Made by a program: the position numbers and the translations under genes. A stretch of DNA of 64,000 nucleotides from contig DAINPP010000004.1 in assembly GCA_036743375.1 (NCBI GenBank), positions 1-64,000 on the forward strand. The letters run 5' to 3'. Shown here piece by piece: positions 1 through 7,929 of this stretch. Numbering within the stretch: the first letter of the stretch is position 1; each line of letters starts with the position of its first letter. The DNA comes from DAINPP01 sp036743375 (GTDB lineage: Bacteria; Thermotogota; Thermotogae; MWEM01). A model generated the notes under the pieces. That model saw only the letters and a list, made by a program, of their open reading frames with translations, ran no database searches and was not told where the DNA came from.

Positions 1-10
1 AGGGCTTATA

Positions 11-496
11 TTATCTTTTATAGCCGGTTACTTCTCTCAGGAAATCTTTCCGTTTAACGATATCCGCTTTCGTTTCGACAGCCTTTGGTGAAAATCCATC
101 GACAACGCCAATAATACCTTTCCCCTGTTCAGTCTCTACAGTAATAACCTGAAGGGGATTGGCTGTAGCAGCGAATATTCTGCAAACTTCCTGGATGTTT
201 TTCAACGCATTTAGAATATTGATCGGATAGCCATTCTTGATAATCAGAACAAAGATATGCCCTGCCCCAATATTCAACGCATTTTTAACCGCCATTTCAA
301 CAAGTGTTTCATCATTTCCTTCCCTTCTGACATAACATTTGCCTGAGGCTTCATTAAAAGCAACACCAAATTTCATTCCCGGTACACTCGTTACGATTGC
401 TTCATAGATATCTTCAACGGTCTTGATAAAATGAGACTGTCCGATAATCACATTACAATCTTCCGGAAATTCAATCTGTACGATTTCGTTTTTCAT
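11..496 (-). CDS. adenosine-specific kinase (DUF355 family)
   Basis: The 161-residue protein matches the length and conserved blocks of the adenosine-specific kinase family (DUF355, Ado_kin), known from archaea and Thermotoga. Visible blocks are 'GMKFGVAFNEASGKC' around residue 40, 'NIGAGHIFVLIIKN' in the middle and 'FAATANPLQVI' in the C-terminal half. It is expected to be a cytoplasmic, non-ribokinase-fold enzyme that phosphorylates adenosine. The ATG lies 4 bases after the oraE stop and its GGGAG ribosome site lies inside the last oraE codons, so translation is probably coupled. The gene is complete, and what follows lies outside the window. The family call is confident; the physiological substrate here is inferred. 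Confidence 0.85.
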   Translation of the reverse strand: MKNEIVQIEFPEDCNVIIGQSHFIKTVEDIYEAIVTSVPGMKFGVAFNEASGKCYVRREGNDETLVEMAVKNALNIGAGHIFVLIIKNGYPINILNALKNIQEVCRIFAATANPLQVITVETEQGKGIIGVVDGFSPKAVETKADIVKRKDFLREVTGYKR

Positions 497-500
497 TTTC

Positions 501-2690
501 TCACTCCCTGATGTCTTTCAACTTTTTAACAAGGAAGCTTGCAACATCAATTCCGTGTGTACCCCGTCCAAATCCTGCATCCATTCCTGATTCCACGGCA
601 ATCTCATTTGTAATCTGAGTTCCACCGGAGATAAGAACCAGTTTGTCTCTAATACCTTTTTCTTTACAAAGCTGGTCGAGTTGCTTCATGCCTTTCAGAT
701 GAACATCACCGTGCGTGATGATCATACTGCTGAGAATAGCATCAGCTCCAGTTTCTATTGCCGCATCTATCAGTTTTTCAACAGGGACACTGGTACCGAG
801 ATACGTATAGGAAACGCCAAACTTTTCTATGCCCCCATGTTTTATATCCAAAATTTCTCTCATCCCAACAGAATGCTCATCATTCCCAACCGTACCAGCT
901 ACAACATGAATTGGATTTTCATGGGTATAAGCTGTAACTTCTTCCGCTGAAAGAATTTCAGGCTTCTCAGGAATCTTCAATGTGTTTTTGTCAACAAAGA
1001 ACGGAACTTTTGCCTTGAGTTCAATATAGGAACCCTCTGCCGGATGAAGTACGGTTTTCGAGATGATCGTTGGTTCTTCAAGACCGAGTCGTGTTGCTAT
1101 TTCTATTGCTGCGGCTTCTGCAACATCAGGATTTTCGGGAATTGTCATATCCAATTGAATAACCCCGTCATTTTTCCATTCAACTTCCGGCTTGATCAGA
1201 CCTTTTTCATCTTTTTCCCTGTTTGTCTCCATCCTGACCATTACATTATCCGTTTCATCAAGTTCATCTATATACTGAATCTTTTCAGGTCTTTCAAAAG
1301 TAGAACCGTTGATCGCATCACTTGGATTAGAATATTGTTCAGGTATGTTATTATAGCCAAACATCTCTACCGGCGAGAAATAATCTTCATCTCTGTCTAC
1401 CACCGTGTTTGCACCAAGCTCTCCATCTTTTTTCCTTGCTATTCCATCTCCAAATCTTTCCGGAAAATAACCGGAATCGACAAAGAAGCCCTTTTCGACC
1501 GCTTCAAAATAGCCACCGTTATCAATTATATCTTCCATATAAAGAATAGATCTAATCTTGAGATCTCTGATCGGTTCTCTGAGATTTTCCATCTTTGGGC
1601 CAACGAATTCCTGCATTCCATCAGTGGCAACAAGCGTGTGTTTAGCCGTTTCAACTCCTCTTATCGAGTTGATATGCCATGGAACATTTCTTCCTTCATC
1701 AGGGGTGATGGTTGACTGGAGGTCCGCTTTGGTCAGCCGGCTGAGAACTGTATCCAGTACATGTATCCTCGTTGCATCAAATAAATCTGATTCGATATAC
1801 CTTGTATTCATCTGTGCCCTGAATTTATATTCTTTAAAGATATCTCTCAATGCGAGTGCATAAACAAAATTTAATCTGAACTCAGGTGATGGAGCGGTCA
1901 TCGGCGGAACGGTTGAAAGCGAAATAAGGTCTTTTCTCATGCCAACCTTAACAGAAAATAATGAATTGATCCCATGCTGTACTAATAATTCAGGCATGAC
2001 CTTCCAGGCTACTTTCGACGAAGCATTTGCATTATGAGCTCCGTCAATCTGAAGAATATCGGCAAATGCCATGATATGCTTGGCCTCTGCGGCATCAACA
2101 AAAGATCTGATCGGATTAATCCCTCGGTACAAGACATTATACTGAGGATCCTGATGCGCGCCGTTCACACCTTCTTCGGCAAAAAGGACCGCTACCTCCG
2201 GACCAGCAATTCCTGAAACATAGGAATGAAAATTAATAGGTCTCCCAACTTCCTCTTCAATCAGATCAAGGGCCTTCCTTGAAGCTCTGAGTTGTTTTCT
2301 CGTGATCGGGATTCCTCCGATTCCTTCAGGAGAACCTTCAATCAACCCGTCAAAGTGAGACTGACCAAGTGTTCTGATAACCATGATATGATCGGCACCG
2401 TGCCAGGCAGCCATCCTCATGCGTCTTATATCATCTTCAAATCTCCCGGAAGCAATCTCAGAAGTGATCACTTCCTGTGGTTGAGGGTCTATATTGTTGA
2501 AAAACTTGGCAGGTGGAAGTGGAACACTTTCCTTAAGATTTTCAGACATATTATCATACTCATATTCACCAATTTTCGTACCGGGATCCAGCGGCTTTCT
2601 CCAGGTCCATCCCCTTCTCTTCGGGCGATAGCTTTCAAGATCTTTTAAGATCTCATCGACATTAATTTTGACATTTTTATCAAGTGACAT
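501..2690 (-). CDS. oraE: D-ornithine 4,5-aminomutase, large subunit OraE
   Basis: This is the large, PLP- and adenosylcobalamin-binding subunit of D-ornithine 4,5-aminomutase, which converts D-ornithine to 2,4-diaminopentanoate in fermentative ornithine breakdown. At 729 residues it is close to the Clostridium sticklandii enzyme. The C-terminal Rossmann domain carries the base-off B12 motif DxHxxG as 'DEHSVG' (His606). Eleven residues later is the PLP lysine in 'DIKHGG' (Lys617), the same spacing as His618/Lys629 in the clostridial protein. The TIM-barrel half occupies about residues 100-420. It starts 3 bases after oraS, so the two form one operon. No frameshift is visible. Confidence 0.96.
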   Translation of the reverse strand: MSLDKNVKINVDEILKDLESYRPKRRGWTWRKPLDPGTKIGEYEYDNMSENLKESVPLPPAKFFNNIDPQPQEVITSEIASGRFEDDIRRMRMAAWHGADHIMVIRTLGQSHFDGLIEGSPEGIGGIPITRKQLRASRKALDLIEEEVGRPINFHSYVSGIAGPEVAVLFAEEGVNGAHQDPQYNVLYRGINPIRSFVDAAEAKHIMAFADILQIDGAHNANASSKVAWKVMPELLVQHGINSLFSVKVGMRKDLISLSTVPPMTAPSPEFRLNFVYALALRDIFKEYKFRAQMNTRYIESDLFDATRIHVLDTVLSRLTKADLQSTITPDEGRNVPWHINSIRGVETAKHTLVATDGMQEFVGPKMENLREPIRDLKIRSILYMEDIIDNGGYFEAVEKGFFVDSGYFPERFGDGIARKKDGELGANTVVDRDEDYFSPVEMFGYNNIPEQYSNPSDAINGSTFERPEKIQYIDELDETDNVMVRMETNREKDEKGLIKPEVEWKNDGVIQLDMTIPENPDVAEAAAIEIATRLGLEEPTIISKTVLHPAEGSYIELKAKVPFFVDKNTLKIPEKPEILSAEEVTAYTHENPIHVVAGTVGNDEHSVGMREILDIKHGGIEKFGVSYTYLGTSVPVEKLIDAAIETGADAILSSMIITHGDVHLKGMKQLDQLCKEKGIRDKLVLISGGTQITNEIAVESGMDAGFGRGTHGIDVASFLVKKLKDIRE

Positions 2691-2693
2691 CTG

Positions 2694-3050
2694 CTATACC
2701 CCCTTATAAACCTTTTCAATTTCATCCCAGTTTTTACCGGATACCAGTTCCTTCCCATAGGTAAGATAGTCCTTTCCGGATATCTCCGCCATCTTAACGA
2801 GAATGCCTCCAACTCCCTTCCCGAGCAGATCTCTTTCAAAAATCCCATCAACAATGATCTTGGCTTCCATGGAATTAAACCCCATTCTTAAGAGTACGGA
2901 TCTTTCAATAGATGGTGATGTGTTCTTTTTAGCAAGGTCAATGAGAGGATTTACTATCTCTTCCGCTCTCTGCCAGAAAAGTTGATTCAATTCTTCATCA
3001 GTCAACTTATCCAGCTGTACTCTTCTCTGTTCAAACTTTTCACTTGTCAA
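2694..3050 (-). CDS. oraS: D-ornithine 4,5-aminomutase, small subunit OraS
   Basis: This 118-residue protein is the small subunit of ornithine aminomutase, which packs against the OraE barrel. The family signature is seen in 'WQRAEEIVNPLIDLAK' and 'ERSVLLRMGFNS', and the gene sits directly upstream of oraE, as in clostridia. The start is TTG, supported by a GGGGG ribosome site 8 bases upstream; no ATG fits. It is the first gene of the oraS-oraE-kinase operon and its promoter should lie in the AT-rich gap upstream, though I cannot pick a convincing -35/-10 pair there. Confidence 0.95.
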   Translation of the reverse strand: MTSEKFEQRRVQLDKLTDEELNQLFWQRAEEIVNPLIDLAKKNTSPSIERSVLLRMGFNSMEAKIIVDGIFERDLLGKGVGGILVKMAEISGKDYLTYGKELVSGKNWDEIEKVYKGV

Positions 3051-3469
3051 TTTGTGTTTCCCCCTTTTATGATCTTTATCTTTGTAAAAGCAGTTATCTA
3101 ACTGTCATTCTCTCTAAAATATCCTTGTATTTGCCATTTTCACTCTATTATATATGATTTTATTCTTTTCTCAAAACCAGAAGAGAACATTTTAGTCATA
3201 ATCATATTTATATGTTTCTTGTATTTATTATCTCATTTATTTATTCTTTATACTTATTATTATTTCTTATATAGTTATTTTAAATATATTTCCATATCAA
3301 TATTCTTTTTATTATAAGTATTAGATTATCTATGTATTTTACTATATGTATTATACGTATATATATATTCTTTTTATCTTGTTATTGTATTTCTTATATT
3401 TTTAGGATTATTCCTTTTATGATATTGTATGTTATAATTAATTAATGAAGCTAATCAAAGGAGAGGAAA
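3051..3469. other. AT-rich intergenic gap between divergent oraS and the 3470 gene
   Basis: These 419 bases separate two divergent genes and consist mostly of T-rich and TATA-rich sequence on the plus strand. No open frame, tRNA or clear repeat unit is seen. A consensus -10 for the rightward gene is at 3433-3438. The leftward ora promoter must also lie here but cannot be chosen with confidence. Confidence 0.6.
3433..3438 (+). promoter_or_regulatory. candidate -10 element for the 3470 gene
   Basis: A perfect TATAAT sits 32 bases before the ATG at 3470. The sequence 17 bases upstream has no good -35 match. In such AT-rich DNA a chance match is possible. Confidence 0.35.
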
Positions 3470-3919
3470 ATGGAAGAAAAAACAATTCAATTAAACGTAC
3501 CTGTGCGGATAGAACAGGTAGAAAAATTATCAAAAGCCGTCGCGATCGTCATGGCAAGCCGAGAGAGAACCGATAACAACAAAAGGATAACCAAAGCAAC
3601 GTTCATCAGATCGCTTATCGACGTAGTGGATTTTGACGAAGCCGATCTAAAAGACATATCAAACGAAGAAGAATTACAAAGTACTTTAAAAAAACAATTG
3701 AGTAAAAGTCAAGCTTCAGAACCCGAAACGATCACGATACAAAAGATAGACGTCGCACCACTTGCGGCAATTTACAAGAAATTTGCCACAGATGATCAAA
3801 AAAAACTAATCGCGGGTGATTTTATCAACACACTTTTCGAAAACGAACTCGTGAATGCCCAATCATCAGAGGATTTATGGGGAAAAATACTGACTGAATC
3901 CACCGACGCAACAAAATAA
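3470..3919 (+). CDS. hypothetical protein with ribbon-helix-helix-like N-terminus
   Basis: This 149-residue soluble protein is not recognised as a named family. The first 55 residues read as a short strand ('TIQLNVPV'), a helix, a linker rich in Asn/Lys/Arg, and a second helix ('TKATFIRSLIDVV'). That is the strand-helix-helix pattern of RHH DNA-binding proteins, as in antitoxins and plasmid regulators, but with a longer first helix than usual. The C-terminal half is acidic and helical. The start is an ATG with a GGAGAGG site 4 bases upstream. It stands alone between AT-rich gaps and is followed by several hairpins, so it is probably monocistronic. DNA binding is inference. Confidence 0.6.
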   Translation: MEEKTIQLNVPVRIEQVEKLSKAVAIVMASRERTDNNKRITKATFIRSLIDVVDFDEADLKDISNEEELQSTLKKQLSKSQASEPETITIQKIDVAPLAAIYKKFATDDQKKLIAGDFINTLFENELVNAQSSEDLWGKILTESTDATK

Positions 3920-3963
3920 TTAATTTTGTTGCGCATAAAATGCCTTTTAAGGCGTTTATTTTC
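3907..3963 (+). terminator. two consecutive hairpins overlapping the end of the 3470 gene
   Basis: The first hairpin (3907-3933) has an 11-bp perfect stem with a 5-base loop and overlaps the stop codon. The second (3938-3957) has a 7-bp stem with one G-T pair and a 6-base loop, followed by ATTTT. The second has the form of a weak intrinsic terminator. The first may protect the mRNA end or be an operator. Confidence 0.5.
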
Positions 3964-4015
3964 ACTCTGATGTATAAATGTTCATCGGAATTTTCCATTG
4001 AAAAATATCGATTTT

Positions 4016-4062
4016 GTTCAAAAAAGCTGATGTCTTAACAAGATTCATCAGCTTTTTTGAAC
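4016..4062. terminator. 17-bp perfect inverted repeat, likely intrinsic terminator
   Basis: The arms at 4016-4032 and 4046-4062 are perfectly complementary over 17 bases and enclose a 13-base loop. Each arm contains a run of A or T, so the hairpin has a U-rich 3' arm when read in either direction. It is the strongest hairpin of the AT-rich stretch and lies 96 bases past the 3470 gene. It could end transcription from that gene and also block readthrough. Confidence 0.6.
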
Positions 4063-4924
4063 CCCACTTTCAATTCTTTTATAATACAAGGCAGGAAAAA
4101 CCTCTGAGAAGTGATAGGCATTTTTTAGTTTTTATTTTGCATTCGATGCACAAACTGTTAGATCTCCGGAATTCTAAGCATTTAAAATATACTTTTTTGT
4201 CGTCTCACTAAATCATATTCCCTTCATCATTTTATTAACGGAAGCACATCATTCATAAAAATTTTTTTTATCACAATTCATATTTTATTTCAATTCATAA
4301 CAGATATATTCAAAGTATATATAATCATAGATATATAATATATATAATTATATATTTAGACTATTATGAATATAATTATATATATAATTATATCATTTCA
4401 TTCTATACTAATTTCTTAATATATCTATATTCTATAATAGATATTATGGTTATTATAGTATATATAATTATAGAACTCTTATTATTAAAAGATTACATAT
4501 TTTACTCCATCTATTGATTAGCCTAATAATTATTGCGATCTTCGATGACTCATTATCAAATTAGTTCATCTTCTTCCTGGATGTTTTTATAGTCATATAA
4601 ATAACCATTTCCTACCGAATATCACTTAATGGGACATTTTAAATCCGCCCTTTCTCTCGCCAAACCTATGCAAAATGTAGTAGAAGATATATTCGACCGA
4701 ATTCATAAAGAGAATTTAAAACTATAGATTTTGTAGAAAAGTCTGGTTCATCAAAGTATTTAAAAGGCTTGAAGGCCTCTCAAATATTTTTTCAACAGCG
4801 TTAATCATAGATACAAAGGGGACTAAACGGAGAGAAAGCAGATTTTTCTATCAGATAATTTCATCAAAATACCTCATGCGACGTTTATATATCCTCACCG
4901 TATCATTATTTGGAGGTGGTAATT
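4063..4924. other. AT-rich gap without a recognisable gene
   Basis: About 860 bases lack a supported gene. From 4300 to 4480 the DNA is almost entirely A/T with irregular TATA-rich runs, not a true tandem repeat. From 4620 to 4900 the base composition is nearer to that of genes, and a 32-codon frame at 4629-4727 lacks a ribosome site, so this part may be the remnant of a decayed gene. The ribosome site of the next gene ends the gap. Confidence 0.5.
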
Positions 4925-5581
4925 ATGAAAAATATTATAATGAAAAAGAGTGTAAAGATTTTTATCGTAGGTATCTTTGTTTTACTCATCGCAAGTGCTG
5001 TTTTTGCTGATACAACACAACCGGATAGGTTTAAACTTGATTTTGATAACGCTTATCTTATGTTCATGCCAAACAGTTTATCTCTACAGATCATCGCTGA
5101 AAATAACGTTTTATCTTACGGAGAAGATTGGGAAGTCAAACAGCTAAAACCTTATCTGTATCATTTAAGGCTCAGAAGCTGGCAAGGATTTTACTGGCAG
5201 CTCAACACATCACGAAAGGAAGTATACCGAGTAAGAAATGGCCAATTTGGAACACTCGGCGGAGATCATACAACGCTCCCCGTAACTGTCAGTGCAGTAC
5301 AAAATAATTTCAAATTGACATTCTCAGATTCATATTTAATCTATAGTACGGCCTCAAATTCTATTCAAATTGTCGCCGAAGGAAACGTTCTCTCTTATGG
5401 TGCCAACTGGACAAAGATACAGATGAAACCTTATTTGTATCATTTGAAGAAAAACTCCTGGCAGGGATTCTTCTGGCAGGTCAATACAAGCAGAGAGGAA
5501 CTTTATAAAGTTACAGGAACTATTGGAACATACGGGGGAATCTCGGAACATAAAAACGTGGATGTAATTGTTTACTATTAA
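4925..5581 (+). CDS. secreted protein of two tandem about 75-residue repeats
   Basis: This protein of 218 residues is not recognised. Residues 1-28 form a signal peptide (basic start, long hydrophobic core, 'SAVFAD'). The mature part is two copies of one module, residues 36-113 and 129-205. Over a 68-residue core I count 41 identical positions, including 'NVLSYG', 'KPYLYHL', 'SWQGF.WQ.NTSR' and a closing 'GT.GG'. The pattern of alternating aromatic and polar residues suggests a beta-rich domain. The start is the ATG at 4925 with a GGAGGTGG site 6 bases upstream; an in-frame TTG at 4910 overlaps that site and is rejected. The gene stands alone and is followed by a hairpin. It is probably exported to the envelope or medium; ligand binding is only a guess. 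Confidence 0.75.
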   Translation: MKNIIMKKSVKIFIVGIFVLLIASAVFADTTQPDRFKLDFDNAYLMFMPNSLSLQIIAENNVLSYGEDWEVKQLKPYLYHLRLRSWQGFYWQLNTSRKEVYRVRNGQFGTLGGDHTTLPVTVSAVQNNFKLTFSDSYLIYSTASNSIQIVAEGNVLSYGANWTKIQMKPYLYHLKKNSWQGFFWQVNTSREELYKVTGTIGTYGGISEHKNVDVIVYY

Positions 5582-5600
5582 TCGATTTGTATCGAAAGAG

Positions 5601-5632
5601 ATGATGCCTGGGAACAGCTTCCCAGGTATCAT
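5601..5632 (+). terminator. hairpin after the repeat-protein gene
   Basis: A 12-bp stem (5603-5614 with 5619-5630, one G-T pair) closes a 4-base loop 20 bases after the stop codon. The following bases are only moderately T-rich, so termination efficiency is uncertain. Confidence 0.55.
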
Positions 5633-5633
5633 T

Positions 5634-6565
5634 CCATTCGCAAATTACATTGCGTATAAATTATACATACATCCTGATAAACTTCATCGCTCAACATGAG
5701 CAACAGAACTATTGTAATTATTCCCTTAGCATTCAACTTTCTTCAAAATACCGGTGAGTTTACCGATCACGGTTACTCCCATCCACGATAACTATATCAT
5801 TTGATTAACTTTCTATTTGCTGGATAGATTCCCGACTTAAAACACACTAAACTCATTGATCTTTAATTCTATTAATATACAATATATTTATTTGCTATAT
5901 TATATATAATATCTCTATTATATATTCTCCTTATTATTATAGATTCATAATTAATATACAGAATACTGTATATATTCCATATATTTATATTTTACTTACT
6001 CTTTTCTATAATTGAATGTAATAAGATAACTATGTTTTATGAGTATAATCTATTGTATTTTATATTCTTTTATTTATATATATACTATAATACTTATTAT
6101 TAGATATATATCTTTCCCATTTTCTTTTATTTAACTCTTTAACCCATAATTCCATCACTTCCGCTTTATATCGCTCTATCTGTATAAAAAACATTTCTAT
6201 TTCTAAACCATTCGTTTCAGTGTTCAGGAAAATAGAATGATATATCATTTTATACAGACCGGAATTTATAATCTTTTCTATTTTGTGTCATGTATCTTTA
6301 GGCATTTCATCATCGAATCAAAAATGATTAAAATGATTACTATTACTGAGGAATAGGAGATGATAAGACGTGTTAAATCCTCTTTTTCACAATCAGCATC
6401 ACCAAAATAGTCGACCAGTAATTTATAGATTTGCCATTCAATGTCTACCGGATTCACTGGTCTTTTCTTTAGGGATATACACAACACTTTTTGGCATATC
6501 ACCCTATAGCCAAAAAAACAATATTTATGGTATTATTTCTCGTTAATCTGACAGGGAGTGATTAA
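5634..6565. other. AT-rich gap, one doubtful small frame
   Basis: About 930 bases lack a firm gene. The 5870-6120 part is extremely AT-rich. Two short minus-strand frames (6060-6248 and 6278-6502) lack good ribosome sites; only the second is listed, at low confidence. A possible -10 (TATTAT near 6530) precedes the nuclease gene at 6566. Confidence 0.5.
6278..6502 (-). CDS. doubtful small protein with one membrane segment
   Basis: The 74-residue frame starts at GTG without a clear ribosome site. Residues 1-45 look like ordinary soluble sequence and residues about 46-63 could form one membrane helix. No family is recognised. It could be a small real gene, a fragment of a decayed gene or chance. 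It is reported only because it is the longest frame in a 900-base gap. Confidence 0.2.
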   Translation of the reverse strand: MICQKVLCISLKKRPVNPVDIEWQIYKLLVDYFGDADCEKEDLTRLIISYSSVIVIILIIFDSMMKCLKIHDTK

Positions 6566-7471
6566 ATGAAAAAATTTTTATTTTTACTGATTCCGATCAT
6601 TGCAATATTATCTCTTCATCAATATAATGATACCATCTACATTTGGCCATATCATATTGAACCTATTAATCCCGATAAGGCTAAGGTAATAAAAAACATA
6701 GATGGTGATACAATCAAAGTGATGGTTAACGGCAGGGAAGAAACTATCAGAATGCTCGGGGTCGATACACCCGAAACGGTTCATCCTTCAAAGCCTGTGG
6801 AATATTATGGAAAGGAAGCCAGTAATTTTACAAAAAATATGTGTCCTGTTGACTCGACGGTTTATCTGACATATGATTGGGACCCAAGAGACAAATATGA
6901 CAGATTACTCGCTTATGTCTGGTATAAAAGAGATGGGCAGTGGATTATGCATAATCTGAATTTAATTGCAAACGGATTTGCCCATGCGTATACCGTTTTT
7001 CACTTCGACACAGATTATAAGACACTGTTTATCGAAGCAGAACGGAATGCAAGAAATAAAGAATACGGCTTATGGAATACAGATAGTAATCCTCAGAAGG
7101 AAATTGATGGAAATCATAACACCACTACTCAAATAAAAGCAAACCAACAAAACGGATTGATAATGAATCAATCTGTCGGTGATCTGAAAATCATATTTGT
7201 TCAATTTAAAGGAAACGATGAATACGTCGAAATAAAAAATTATTCAAAAACACCTATTCCGCTTGAAGGTTATAAACTTATCAGTACCGAAGGCAATCAG
7301 ACTTATGAGTTCGAACCGATCATCTTATCCCCATCTGAAAGTATCGAAATACATTCCGGTATAGAGGCCACCGAAAATATATGGAGCTTCTCAAACATTC
7401 ATAATAACAATGGAGATGGTGTAACACTCGAAGATCCAACCGGTAAGCTGATCTCCTATTATTTCTGGTAA
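6566..7471 (+). CDS. exported thermonuclease (SNase) with C-terminal lamin-tail-like domain
   Basis: This 301-residue protein has a hydrophobic N-terminal segment (residues 3-17) that should export or anchor it. Residues 40-155 form a staphylococcal-nuclease domain with the catalytic set in place: the 'DGDT' calcium loop (46-49), Arg62 and Glu70 in 'RMLGVDTPE', and Arg113 in 'DKYDR'. It should cleave DNA or RNA outside the cytoplasm with Ca2+. After an Asn/Gln-rich linker, residues about 205-301 resemble a lamin-tail (LTD) beta-sandwich ('DEYVEIKNYSKTPIPLEGYKL', 'NNNGDGVTL'), a module often joined to secreted nucleases. The ATG has an AGGGAG site 7 bases upstream. The gene ends 2 bases from a convergent gene with no hairpin between them. 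Confidence 0.88.
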   Translation: MKKFLFLLIPIIAILSLHQYNDTIYIWPYHIEPINPDKAKVIKNIDGDTIKVMVNGREETIRMLGVDTPETVHPSKPVEYYGKEASNFTKNMCPVDSTVYLTYDWDPRDKYDRLLAYVWYKRDGQWIMHNLNLIANGFAHAYTVFHFDTDYKTLFIEAERNARNKEYGLWNTDSNPQKEIDGNHNTTTQIKANQQNGLIMNQSVGDLKIIFVQFKGNDEYVEIKNYSKTPIPLEGYKLISTEGNQTYEFEPIILSPSESIEIHSGIEATENIWSFSNIHNNNGDGVTLEDPTGKLISYYFW

Positions 7472-7473
7472 TC

Positions 7474-7929
7474 TCAGAAAAAGGATCTGTCTTTTATATG
7501 AAGGAATAAAATGAGGAAAAATAGCGGTTGGATGAGCTGCGACGACCACAGTGTGAACATATTAAAAACACCTGTACAGAAAACGTATTGAATGAAATAG
7601 AAGGATGGATACAGATATTTTGTTACAGAATTTCTTTTCTTTGATATATTGCTGATAAGGACAAAGAAGATGAATAGCAAAAAGGAAAGATATTTTTTCT
7701 CGTTAAAGCCCAATATCCATAACAACGAATAGTATCCGGAGAGGATATAGGAAAGATAAATTTTCTTATGGTAAAGATAGATCAGAGAAAGAATTACCCC
7801 CGGGGTCATACAGACGATATCACAAAAATAGATATCGAATGAAAAGGAAAAGGTAACGGTTATTATACTGAATATTAAAATAAAAATTTCTTTATTTTTG
7901 GTTTTCTTATCGTGTAATCGTTTCTTCAA
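7474..7929 (-). CDS. small multi-pass membrane protein, unknown function
   Basis: The product (about 151 residues) is strongly hydrophobic with about five membrane segments and short charged loops; no family is recognised. Its size and place beside envelope genes would allow an MreD-like role, but no motif supports this. The longest frame begins at 7995, deep inside holA. I prefer the TTG at 7929, which has an AAGGTG site 4-5 bases upstream and leaves a 23-base overlap with holA. It is the last gene of the long minus-strand run and faces the nuclease gene tail to tail. Confidence 0.6.
   Translation of the reverse strand: MKKRLHDKKTKNKEIFILIFSIITVTFSFSFDIYFCDIVCMTPGVILSLIYLYHKKIYLSYILSGYYSLLWILGFNEKKYLSFLLFIFFVLISNISKKRNSVTKYLYPSFYFIQYVFCTGVFNMFTLWSSQLIQPLFFLILFLHIKDRSFF

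Noticed and set aside
1044..1715. 223-codon plus-strand frame opposite oraE
   Set aside because: It lies wholly antisense to a strongly supported gene, has no ribosome site and reads as low-complexity Phe/Ile/Arg sequence, as expected for a shadow frame.
4300..4480. possible tandem repeat or CRISPR-like array
   Set aside because: The TATA-rich runs have no fixed period, no conserved repeat unit and no spacers.
4629..4727. 32-codon frame in the AT-rich gap
   Set aside because: The sequence looks protein-like, but there is no ribosome site and no recognisable family. It may be a gene remnant; evidence is too thin for a feature.
6060..6248. 62-codon minus-strand frame
   Set aside because: It lies in very AT-rich DNA, lacks a ribosome site and its C-terminal part is biased to Asn, Lys, Ile and Tyr.
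6060..6502. the two short minus-strand frames as one frameshifted gene
   Set aside because: No shared family or continuous similarity could be seen across the break, so a broken gene cannot be claimed.
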